In this document: positions 34,280 to 44,643 of the stretch, piece after piece
Layout of the letters: every line of letters begins with the position of its first letter
How positions within the stretch are numbered: the first letter of the stretch is position 1
Origin: Costus lasius
Lineage: Eukaryota; Streptophyta; Magnoliopsida; Zingiberales; Costaceae
NCBI GenBank assembly: GCA_027563935.2
Contig: CM050450.1
Span: forward strand, 13,499,957-13,563,956
DNA: 64,000 bases
Direction: 5' to 3'
Position numbers and translations under genes: made by a program
The notes under the pieces: model-generated
The model's database searches: none
Told to the model about the DNA's origin: nothing
Seen by the model: only the letters and a program-made list of their open reading frames with translations

Positions 34280-34630
34280 ACGAGCTGAATACGGCCAGGC
34301 CGTGCGTCCGAACACGGCCGTGATCGTCTCGCCGATTCCAGAGCAGCATTTTGTGACTATTACGGCCTGGGTGTGTGTACCAACACGGTCGTGATCCTCT
34401 CGCAGCCAGCGGAGCCGCATGACGGGTTGAACACAGCCGGACCATGCGTGGCGACACGGGCGTGTTTGCAGCGGTCAAGTTTTTGACGTGATGGACACGG
34501 CTAGCCCGTGCGTGTCAACACACCCGTGCTTGAGAGGGAAACCCTTTGCGCCGAGTTGAACACGGCTGGGCCGTGTCTCCACACACGCCCGTGTTTGTCT
34601 TCGAACACGCCCGTTTATAAAAGGAGGCGG
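34280..34630 (+). promoter_or_regulatory. palindromic motif array and TATA box before the second Athila ORF
   Basis: Eight or so ACACGGCC / CACGCCCGTG-type motifs occupy 34290-34612. TTTATAAAAGG follows at 34613-34623, then a GGCGG-rich and TAGGGTTT leader (34624-34650) of the kind seen at plant transcription starts. The LTRs contain a similar motif array. I infer an internal promoter for the downstream ORF. Confidence 0.5.
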
Positions 34631-36484
34631 CGGCGGAATTTAGGGTTTCCGCCCGTTTCCAGCGCCGCCGCCACCCATTCTCCTTGCCTCACAGCTCCTA
34701 CCTCGCCGGAACTTCTCTCCGCCAGTGCCCGACGCTTCTCCGCCCTTTTCCACCGTCCAGCGACACCCAGATCTCCTTTTCTGGGCAAATTTTGCCCACT
34801 CGCTGGATTTCGCCGCCTGCAGCCGATCTTCACTGATTTTCGCCGGATCTCGCCGCCAACGAGTCTCGGAGCTTCCCTATTTACGGCCATCAGTCCTCCT
34901 GACCTTCCAGCATTCTCCATTTTCCATATCTATGGATTTCGCCCCAGATCTTTGGTCTTTTCTTCAGCATCGCTACTGGTTCTTCCTTCCAGTCGCTGCC
35001 ACCAGTTTTCTTCAGTATTGCCGTTGTTTCTCTCTTCCCAACTTCAGGTCACTCTCCCGATACTCTCAGCCATCCAGCCGGCAGTTCCTTCACCAGTAAG
35101 CGCCGCCATTTCGCCAGAATCTGCCGCTAGCTCTCTTTTCGTTCGCCGGCAGAGCTGTTACCTTTCTGCTGCCGCCCGCTTTCAGCCAAGCCACCAGCGG
35201 CTCGTTACCACTAGTCTCCATCTTCGAGTTCGAGCCGACTACCTTAGTCCTCTCATCATGTCTGGTCGAAGGAAGGTGATGGCGCAGAAGTCCTCCAAGC
35301 GTCCCTCTATGGAGGAGGAGCCGAACCAATACAGCATTATCTTCCGGGATCCAGTACAGAAGGCCCGCTATGAGCTGCTTGAGTCCAGACGGGTTATCAC
35401 TATCCGGTATCTTGATCGAGGGACTCTTACGTCTTTGGGTTTATTCGACGATGTTTATTGGATATTCCAGAACATCGGGTGGACGGAGTTCTTTGAGATA
35501 GCTCCACCGACTTATATCCCGATCACATTGGAGTTCCTATCGTCGCTTGAGGTTAATGTCAACATTCACGATGATAATGATGATGGATGTATTTCTTTCC
35601 GATTGGGGAACCAGGAGCGCACTCTCAGCCTCTCATAGCTTAATCAGATCTTCGGATTCCCAGTGGATGGTACTCGCCACATTCTGGATGAGTATAGTGA
35701 TAATGAGTTTTGGGCTGTGATTTATGGGCACCACCCCTTTGTATCTCGGACAGCACGGGCAAGCTACGTCAGTAACCCTTGTTTCTGTTATATTCATCGG
35801 GTCTTGACGCACACTATATTTGCACGGGGCGAGTGCGACGGCATGGTACGAGCCTCCGAGGTGTTCTTCCTATGGGAGATGGTACACTCTTTCAAAATTA
35901 ATACTGCATTTTATTTTGTTAAATAACTGCAGAAGCTCGCTACCGCGCAAAAGGGGGTCGTCGCCTTAGGCGGCCTTATCACACCAATCGCTCTTTCCAT
36001 GAGTGTCAACCTTCATTGGGTGGCGCAGGCCAGGGAGAGTTCGCGGATTGATATCAAGTCTTGTCTCTCGATGAAGATGATCGCCCGCGAGGGCGATATC
36101 TATTGCCTTCTCTTCCGTGATAGTGACTTCACGCTGCCGCTGCCGAACCCTCCTCATATTACCATCCGCGAGAGGCGGAACTGGTGCATGCTCCCGGTAC
36201 CTGATGACGACACTCCGATGGAGACAACACCCCCTTCCCCATCCTTCCGCACCTTCCGTCATGCTGAGCATTCTTCTTCCGCGTCCACCGCGAACGCCTA
36301 TGCAAATATTGAGGGCTATCTTAAGGCGATTCATGAGGACCAATAGGAGTCGCGCTTGGAGATGCAGGATGTCCTTCGCCGCTTGACGAGAATGGAGGAG
36401 CAGGCCCGCCAGAGTTAGTTACAGGCCGAGGACCATCTGGCTATTCAGGAGATGTTACGGCAAATGAATACTAAGCAGTGGTGA
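34630..36484 (+). pseudogene. Athila ORF-1-family protein (post-pol ORF) with in-frame stops
   Basis: A frame open from 34508 runs to TGA at 36482. The likely protein start is ATG 35258 (MSGRRKVMAQ). The conserved block FRDPVQKARYELLESR, IRYLDRGTLTSLGLFDDV, IGWTEFFEI, TYIPITLEFLSSLE matches the Athila ORF-1 family. A Pro/Ser-rich stretch and a C-terminal coiled coil (LEMQDVLRRLTRMEEQ, EDHLAIQEMLRQMN) follow. In-frame stops at 35636, 35924, 36344 and 36416 are each explainable by a C-to-T change. The function of this ORF in the family is unknown; it occupies the position called env-like in some Athila lineages. The long open leader 34508-35257 is Ser/Pro-rich and may be untranslated. Confidence 0.75.
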
Positions 36485-37373
36485 TCTCCGGCTGTCTTCT
36501 GCCCTGCTTCTGTTATCTTTCTCCTGCCGATATCCCTTAGTAAGTTGCTTACTTTTCATGCTATCATGTACTGTTTCCTGCATAGGAGACTATGCAGTTC
36601 TTTTGCCGTGGTCTCCTATGCAGTTCTTTTGCCGTGGGTAGAGAGTTTCCCTCTTTGTTTTGTATTGTGTTTATAGACTATGTTCTTTTAGTTGTTTTGC
36701 TTATGTACTATGTTATTGTGAGTGTTTGCAGTTTGGTTTTCATTATTATGCACTGAGTTCATTTCATGCCTGTGTTTCGAATCTTGTGCTTGTGTCAAGA
36801 AATTAAGTCTGTGATGATGGTTTATATGATCTTGTCCTCAGTTATTATGCTGGTTTGACTTATGACGAATCATATAGATATTTTGTCTCTTGAGCTACGG
36901 ATATGGAACTTTATTTTGACAGCTTTGATACTTTTGATCCATGATTTGAGATTGTTTTGTGACTAATGTATTGTGGCTTATATAATGTGTCAATGGTTCA
37001 CCTTCATTTTCTGAATTCATTCTTACATGTAGTTATATTTTTGACAATTCATGCTCATTATATTCCTGATTGACAGCTTTGCAGTCTTGTTTGCTTATTA
37101 AAAAAATAGAAAAAGTGACAATGGTACCGAAGTAATGATGAATCTTAAAACCATTCATCTAACTTGGCATTGTCGAGAAAACAAAAAAGAAAAAAAAAAC
37201 AAAAAACAAAACTGGATGAGAATAAAAAGAAGGGAACATGAGAAAAGAAGGGGTAAAGGGAAAAGTGAACAACTCATCTTTCTTCTACCTTAGGATGAAG
37301 AAATGAGTTTATGTGCATTATGTGATGCATACACCTTGAGTTCGTTTCCTAACTAAGTACCGGGGGTGCATTC
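36485..37373 (+). other. 3' untranslated part of the Athila-like element
   Basis: T-rich, non-coding. A 27-bp phrase (TCCTATGCAGTTCTTTTGCCGTGG) is repeated in tandem at about 36586-36640. A purine-rich A-run follows at 37180-37260. Confidence 0.6.
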
Positions 37374-39177
37374 TAATGTCTCGTATTTTTATAGTCTTTT
37401 AGGCCTATATTTACTAGTGAATCGAGACATAATATCATGCTTTTACATCTCTTTCCAGCTTATTTTATTGATTTTATTCAGAATCTTCACTTCTTGTCTC
37501 ATTCAATGAATACATGACAATTCACTCACTTTTTGAGCTAATTGGAAGCATATTTATGTTCCTGAGTGAATCAAGGACCTTGACAAGAAATTTTGCTTCA
37601 AATGGGGCTAATTTCCGAAATTACGGCCGAGGCCATAATCTGTGTTATGGCCATAATTCTCAGTTGAATTGCTAAAAAAACCCATTATTATGTAAGCATA
37701 ATCATACATTGAACACGTGCTTTTAATTTTCTCATTGGAAGTCATTTGGGCAAAGAAATCTTCAACAGACAACATTACGGCTATGACCGTAATTTCTACC
37801 TGCCCATAATATTCCCACCGGCAACTTCTGACGTCAAACTATGGCCGGAATCAAAGACGAGTCAAAGGCCAGCACGCCCGCAAAATTTTAGATGAAACGG
37901 AGTTTTCTACCGAAATTACGGGCATAGCCATAATCTTCAATACACCTGTAATCTTCACCATGCACATTAAATGGCTCGCATTAAATGGCCATAACTCAGT
38001 CGTTTTAACTCCATTTTGGGCGTTCTTGGAGTAAAAACGACGAGTATTTAAAGGCCCATAATTGTATGAAGATTTAAAGAGTCGAAGAGCATCAGTGTCA
38101 GAATTACAGGCATGCCCGTAATTATAATTACGGCCGTAATTCTCCCCTGCGCACCCAAATTTAAAACAGCAATAACTTTGTCATTATAGCTCCGTTTTTG
38201 ACGTTTAAGGTGTCAAAACGTAGCTAATTAAAAGCTCCATCAATTCATGTGTTCAGATTTGGGATCAGACTCTATATAAAGGGCAAAATACCCCTTGGAA
38301 ACTAGACGAGTTCTAGGGAAGGGTTGAGACTTTGGTGAAATTCTTGGGAGAAGAAGGAAGGCTCTTGTGCGCCACTCTAGAAGGCTTGAAGGAGAAGAAT
38401 CACTGCCCTTTTCTTAAAGATTTTGGCTTCTTTTACTTCCTGTCTTCACTTTTGTATCTTCTTTCTTAGAGATTGTACTTAACGACGCTATGATAGCGTA
38501 ATCTTTTTATCGGAACTAAGGGTGTAGTCTCATTTTTTGTATCTTATTGTTGAACTTGTTATTTTATAGCAAAAGCAATTTTTATCTTGTGCTTATTCGA
38601 TCTGTGCTGTTTTATTGCTAGTTTTTCCTTGATCACGCAAATACTTTTCTTAGGCGCTGCAAGAAGGACCGAAAGGTGAATTGCGATGCTAGATCTGCCT
38701 TTTCGATCATGCTCTAACCTGTCAAGTAATTGGGCAGGATTTATATGAGGAATTTCATAGTATCTCTGTATCCATTGGATCAATCTAGGGGCGGTGAGCC
38801 ACGAAAGTAGGACGCCGATCTAGATTGATACCGGATTACACCTTCGAAAGAGGGTAATCTGTACCTTTTGATACTTCCTTGAGCATCTTTAAGATTGTTT
38901 TGCTATAATTTTAACTTGTAAGAATTTAAGATCCTTCAACGAGATGAACCCGATGTTTCGATATCTCTAACCCTGGTTTTCTTCACAAAGTTTTCCCTTG
39001 CTGGACTCAATTTACTCTACTTTTCTAAGATCTAAAACCACCTAATCAATTGACTAGCTATTAATTTATAATCTCTTGGTACTTGATCACTGTCCCTGTG
39101 GGTTCGACATCTTAAGTACTACACGCGACGAAACCGTCACGCTTGCGGTTAGTTGTGCGTTAGTATAGCACATACCA
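37374..39177 (+). mobile_element. solo LTR (1.80 kb) nested in the Athila-like element
   Basis: Flanked by an exact 5-bp repeat CATTC (37369-37373 and 39178-39182). Ends are TAATGTCTCG...CACATACCA; the first dinucleotide looks mutated from TG. It is related along its length to the solo LTR at 16305-18124: CTTTT / GATTTTATTCAGAATCT.CACTTCTTCT block near the start, ATTACGGCC-type palindromes in the middle, 'CTG..GGGTTCGACATCTTAAGTAC' near the end. No coding domains. Confidence 0.8.
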
Positions 39178-39182
39178 CATTC

Positions 39183-39570
39183 ATCACAAATGTTTGTCCT
39201 TCGCATGACAAGGTTGAAAATGAATTCAGGGAAGTAGCTTGAACCGACCGGTTAAAAATTCATGGTTCCATATCTAATATGTTTATCTCAAGCAACTTGA
39301 CTTGATTGGCTATCTTCATTAGGAATTGGTGATCATGAATAGTCTTAATATGATGAAGTGTTTCTCACTTTTAGAAATTGTGGTTTACCTTGAAATATTA
39401 TACTTTGTCCACAGTTTATGTCAATTTACATTCTTCAACCTAGGATTCATATCATTGTTTTCTTATGTGGTTCATACTTCACCTTTTGAGCAGATTGTCT
39501 GTCTGATATCTGATTATTTCAATTAGTGTAATTGCTTGAGGACAAGCAAGATTCTAAGTCTGTGATATTT
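39183..39570 (+). other. end of the Athila-like internal region
   Basis: Non-coding. It contains GCTTGAGGACAAGCAA at about 39533-39548, a phrase typical just before the 3' LTR of this group. The following purine tract, expected as the plus-strand primer, is degraded (TGTGATATTT). Confidence 0.6.
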
Positions 39571-41140
39571 TGATAGATGTAATTTTTATAGGATTTAGAG
39601 TCTTATTTATACCATCATTTGAGGCTTAACTTCTATTTTATGTCACAATTTGATACCTTTTTCCCATAAAGTATAGAATCTTCACTATTTTTCATTTCTT
39701 TATGAAATACAAGTCATTATTATTTATTTTCGTGAAGATTATTCGAGATTTGAAGTTAGGGAAAGGTTCAGCATATTACAAGCATCAGACAAGCAAAATT
39801 TTAGAATTTTTGGAGCTTCCTATGATGAACACGGCCTGCCCATGCCTGTGATCACGGCCGTGTTCATCGCGTCTTCAGAATCAGCATTTGGCAAAATGAA
39901 CACGACCTGGCTGTGCTTATCGTCATGGCCGTGTTCGACAGGAAATTCAGGTTTGACCGAACTCGTCACCGCCGTGCACACGCCCATGTTCTGGTGTTCC
40001 GGAAATTTCGAGCTAAACACGGCTTGCTCGTGTTCAGACACACGGCCGTGTTCACTTATCCGCAGTTCATCGAGCCCGACACGGCCGGCCCGTGTTCATC
40101 ATCACGGCTGTGTTCGCGTCCGCTGTTCACGACCGTTCGTCCATTTTCCACCAAATTGGACGCTCCAGATGCCAGAAAATTGGGGAAAATTCCCAATTAA
40201 CATTCCTAACCACCCAATGCTTCGATTGAAGCATATAATCGAGAGTTTTAGGCAGTTAGAGAGAGGAATTTTGAGAAAGACGCGACTAGGGCGAAAACTT
40301 ACATTCTTGGGCTTGATTCGATGGATTTCTTTGGGGCTATCGAGAGAAGACCGAAGCTTCATCATCTCCTACCCTTAGTTTGTAAATTCCCCTCTTTTCG
40401 AATTCATTTACTTGGGTTTTAATTGTTAAATGATGTACTTTCTAGAGTAAAACCCTAGTTCGGGACTCGGGCGTAGCCCGTTGAACATATTTCTACATGT
40501 AAAACTTTCTTATGAATCTCAGTGTTGTTTTTAGTGAATTTTCTTATTTTGATTGGGTGAGCTTCATTGCGTATTAATATTTTGGCCAAATATTTGTATG
40601 TGTTAAGTGTTACGAGAAGAGCCGAGAGGTGAATCGTAACACCCGACTGCTTAATTTTAACTTGTGACTTGAATTACGAGAGTCGTTCAAAGTCACTCGA
40701 GGATTTACGATCATCATAGAGCCCATTGGGTCTTTCTTAAGTTAATTTTGCTACGAGAGTAGGAAATTAGCTTAAGTAGGCACCGGATTGCGCTTCGAGA
40801 GAAGGTAATCTGTAACATAGGATTGATCGCCTTAAGTTGTTCACTGTCGGATTGTGCTTCGAGAGAAGGAGATCATTTTTCTATTTCAATTCATTGATTG
40901 ATTTATACTTAAAGCTTTCAACGATGTGAAACCTGAAGTTCCGAACACTTCTTAAACTGTAATTTACCCTTTTAGTCGCTGATTTCTTTGATTCGATACT
41001 TTAGAATTAGTTCTGTTTTCCATTTTTTAAATTGAACCATCTAGCTATCGATGACACGAAAGGTCGGTACTTGACACCTGCTCCCTGTGGGAACGATATT
41101 ATTTACTACTTCGATAGACTGTGCACTTGCGGACCTATCA
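39571..41140 (+). repeat. 3' LTR of the Athila-like element
   Basis: 1570 bp, same ends as 29758-31335, with scattered substitutions that are mostly transitions and a short deletion near 40297. Confidence 0.95.
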
Positions 41141-41145
41141 CGCCG

Positions 41146-41628
41146 ACTCACAGGACTCCCGGTCTCTCTCTCTCTCTCTCAGAACAGGGGATGACTTCAA
41201 CTCGCCGATTCTCGCTTGCGGTTCATCGATCAATTGCTCGATCCCCTCCCTCAAGCTCCCGCTGCAGCTTTAAAGACAAGAGGCACCGCCTCTTGCCTGC
41301 GAGGAAGTCGCTCGACTTCTCCACCTGCACGAATCGGTCGCCCGAAGAAGACGACGACGCGTGCGTCGTCCGTGTCGGATCTCTGTGCTGGAGTCTCCGC
41401 TGAAGTCGCTTCTCCGCTCTGACTACGTCTCGCGTACTCAAGCTCTGCTGAAGACGCTGCGTTCGATCTGCTCGGGGAAGGCATCGCTGCGATGCGCGAG
41501 GAAGACGCGGCTGCGTGTCTATTCCCTTTCGCGGATTCGGGCTGGGTTGTGAGGTTAGGCCAATACCTGGCTGGAGGTTTTGGTGTGGACCCGGGCTTGG
41601 GCCGGACCGACCTGAACCAGGCCTGACA
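41146..41628 (-). repeat. 5' LTR of the gypsy element, second part
   Basis: Continues the LTR broken at 29757; aligns with 26915-27385. It carries a short extra GACCTGAACCAGG near its end. Confidence 0.9.
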
Positions 41629-42641
41629 CCAGGGGTGGGCAATCGGGTTCGGTATATTCGATATTTATCGATTTACTAAAATTTTTAGTAAATTTGGTTT
41701 GATAAAAACGGTATTGGTATTGGTATCAGTATATATATTTTGTATAATTGGTTTTGGTATCGATAAAAAGTTTTCGGTTCGATAAATTATCGATTTTACT
41801 GATATATATTGGTTGATATAATTTATATATTAGGTAAAATCGATTTACCTCGGTTAAAATCTATTCTGTTAGATAACCGTTGTTACTCATTACCGAATAC
41901 CGATTTATGAGTTAGTGAGTTACGAGTATGTTGATGCTTCATGTTTGCTGAGTCGGATGGGGTCCACTTCTTTGTTGGTAACGCGGCGATGCACACATAA
42001 TAATTAATAAAGCCAACTAAAGAAAAGTGGGCATATTACAAACCTGGAAACCTGACAATCCTCCATTAAATTAATCCATTAACTAATATCTCAGTATCTC
42101 ACTCTCTTAGTCTCTTCCCGGTTCTACCCGCATCCACATTCTCTATTTCTAGTCAAGTATTATTATTAATTTAAAACGAAAGTTCAATCAATTTGTGTTT
42201 ATGGAGGAAATGTCAAAAAATGGTTAAAAATAATAATATTGTTACCACATGATGAAGATTAAATACATCTTTGTTTTGATTAAAAAAATAAAGAAATCCA
42301 ACATCTTTGTTTTAATTTTAAGTATATGAAATTTAAGATGTATAATACAATTTTTTTTTTCTAAGCCAAGGATAAGGACAAGAAAGATTAAAAAATCAAG
42401 ACAAATATTAAAAATTGAAAAGATCAACAAATCAAAGCAAAATATCATACGTAAACAAGTTTGTTTTTAATATTTGGTAATTTACCAAATTTATTGAAAA
42501 ACAATCGGTAAATTCGGTTCAGTATGGATTCGATAATTTATTAATCGGTTCAGTATCGATTTTTAAAAAATCGATAAATTTTTAATCAGTAAATCTTAAT
42601 TTGTATATTTAGTTTCGGTAAAATCCGATTGCCCACCCCTA

Positions 42642-44100
42642 TACCTCCCTCTCATTCTTCGCTGCTGGTGTGCTTTTACCACTCCACTCTTTCCACTGAT
42701 TCAACACAATATCGATTTTAATAATTTTTAGTTCTGATTGAATTAAACGGTTAAGATCAAGATTGACCCAAATGGATGGCAAGTACTGAATTATGTGTTT
42801 CCTTGGATAAAAAATTAAGAGGTAAGAATGGAAAGTACATTAAATTTAGTGGCGTTTTGAGTCTAAATTCAATATATTTTCTATTTTTTTCTTTCAGTTT
42901 TCCAAAACACACTATCTATATTATGTTTATATTTTAAAGAATTAATTTTTTGGCATTCATTTTACTTTGGCATCACCAAATCAAATAATCTCCACCACTC
43001 CAGGCTCCATTTAGATCACTTATGGCTACCCACAAAAATAGAAAGTTTGAACAATGACACCTCGACAATCAACCCTACCTTATTTCTTTTATTTTAAGAA
43101 AGAGAAAAAAATAGAGACCGTGGTTGTCCTTATCATTCTAAATTTTGTGTCAAACTAAAACAAATACAAAGACAATCCAAAAAAAATTGGATAACAAAGA
43201 AAATATTTTAAAAATACTACAAGTTAAGCTAAAAGATAAAGTATAAATTGGGGAAATTGACTAAAAATTGTTAAGATTAAAATAAACACAAGATTGCGTC
43301 GTCAAAAATAGCAAATTGTTGCGCATGCATAGCTTAAAAAAAAAAAAAAGCCTAAGCTGGGTATTCAATTTAAGTCTCTTAAGCTGGGTACCCTATATTC
43401 AATTAAAAAAGCTATCTAATGACATTAATATTATTATGAATAAGATTATATATAATGAGAAATTAATTTATATTTAGATTGATTTTTTATTTTGTGTAAT
43501 TTTATTTATAATAATATTAGTATTATTCAATAACTTAGGTTAATTTTTCATTATATGTAATCTTATTTATAATAATATTAATATCATTCGATAATTTAAA
43601 GTATATGTCATTACTATAAAAAAATAAAAAAAATTATTTTTGGGTACCAGCTTTTTTTTCCGCATAGCTTGGCATGTTAAGGTCACATGTCAGACTGTCG
43701 GCCATTGCAGCCAATAACGCATCGGACACGTCATGCATGTTGACAACGTGTCGCTTCCCTTGCGTACAGCATTTGTCTTTGTCAAAGTGGCAGGAGGTTG
43801 GCTCTGAAATGAAAATGAAGAGGCCTACGAGGGTGTTAGTGCAAAATGGGAATAACGTTGCCCGAGGAAGGTAGGGTGTTCGAGGTTTGGCCACCCAATA
43901 GAGAGAGAATCCGCGGTGCGAGGCGAAGCGGACGACGCGATAAAAGGACGCAGCATACTTTCGGAAAAAATTGAGAGCAAAGGCAGGGATTGCTGCATAG
44001 AGAGAGAAGGGGACGACGAGGAGCGAGAGCTCGCGTTCCGATTCCTCCTCTTCTCGTTCCTCGCGCCCATCTGATCTCCAAATTCGAAGCTTCTGGCTAC
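42642..44100. other. intergenic and promoter region upstream of the WDR44-like gene
   Basis: AT-rich to about 43650 with no gene seen. A near-duplicate AATAATATTA.TAT.ATTC phrase occurs at about 43505 and 43570. From 43670 the sequence becomes GC-richer and probably holds the promoter and leader (GATAAAAGGA near 43940 is a possible TATA box). Confidence 0.5.
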
Positions 44101-44643
44101 TGTTCTTTGTTTGTTTTTTTCCTTGCGAAAATCACTATTCTATGACCGGGGTGTTGAATTTTTCGCCCTAGGCCCCATCTGATGTTCGATTTGGAGGAGG
44201 GAGAGAGAGCAGCTCCGTAGAGGCGTGGAGCTGGGACTGCCCGCGGAAGACAGTCCGCTCCCCCCGCACCCTCCAATGGGAGCTCAGGTGAGCTGATCGG
44301 CACCTGTTCCATTCTGCTTTTTTTTTTTTTTTTTTGTTTTTTTTGTTTTTGGGTGGGGGAATGTAGTAGTTTTGGTTGATTTGTTGTTTGTTTTGTTATT
44401 TGTCCATGTAAAGACATGGGTCGGGAGACCTCCTGGTTGAAGATTATGCTCTTCCTTGGTTAATCGAATGTTTTTTATTATTATTTTTTTGCAAGATTCG
44501 TTCCCTTTGATTTGAGCTATTTACAATTTCAAACATACATCCTCTTTTCCGTTTCGGCACAGGGGACACGCGTCTTGCTTGCCAAAAATTTGAAAATATT
44601 GGGATTCTTTTTTTTTCCATTTCAGGTATTGACGTCAGGAATC

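Larger units (their letters stand above)
29758..41140 (+). mobile_element. Athila-like Ty3/gypsy LTR retrotransposon lacking pol
   Basis: An 11.4-kb element bounded by LTRs 29758-31335 and 39571-41140, both TGATAG...CCTATCA. It is flanked by an exact 5-bp duplication CGCCG (29753-29757 and 41141-41145). The primer site is complementary to tRNA-Asp. Inside are gag plus a retropepsin-type protease, then directly a short spacer, an array of ACACGGCCGTG-type motifs, and an ORF of the Athila ORF-1 family, which lies after pol in complete relatives. Reverse transcriptase, RNase H and integrase are absent, so it is non-autonomous. A solo LTR is nested in its 3' region. Confidence 0.92.
26202..41628 (-). 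mobile_element. gag-only Ty3/gypsy element (TR-GAG-like), minus strand, interrupted by an Athila-like element
   Basis: Two LTRs start TGTCACG and end CCTGACA: 26202-27385, and 29024-29757 continued at 41146-41628. The internal part is only 27386-29023. On the minus strand, the sequence just inside the 5' LTR reads GGTATCAGAGCC (29021-29010), the initiator-methionine-tRNA primer site. Before the 3' LTR is a purine run GGGCGGAGGAGAAT. Only a gag gene is present, with no protease, reverse transcriptase or integrase. Flanking 5-mers are CTAGG and CCAGG, which fits a target duplication with one change. Such terminal-repeat elements with only gag are known in angiosperms and depend on other elements for mobility. 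Confidence 0.85.
26198..42641. mobile_element. hAT-like element (about 1.0 kb of its own sequence) interrupted by nested retrotransposons
   Basis: The right part (41634-42641) ends CCGATTGCCCACCCCTA. Its start GGTGGGCAATCGG, with the TAGG left at 26198-26201, rebuilds the matching inverted end TAGGGGTGGGCAATCGG. The interior is AT-rich and non-coding, so it is a MITE or other non-autonomous element. The class is inferred from the ends. The 8 bases outside are TATTTCTC (left) and TACCTCCC (right), which agree at 5 of 8, all differences being C/T; this could be an old 8-bp target duplication. The gypsy element 26202-41628 sits inside its left terminal repeat. Confidence 0.6.

Noticed and set aside
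34508..35257. N-terminal 250 residues of the Athila second ORF as real protein
   Set aside because: It overlaps the motif array, TATA box and leader, and is low-complexity Ser/Pro-rich. The conserved protein starts near 35258.
37374..39177. 3' LTR of a separate, fused retroelement with its own purine tract (GGGGGTG before it)
   Set aside because: The exact CATTC duplication on both sides, and continuity of Athila 3' sequence across it, favour a simple solo-LTR insertion.
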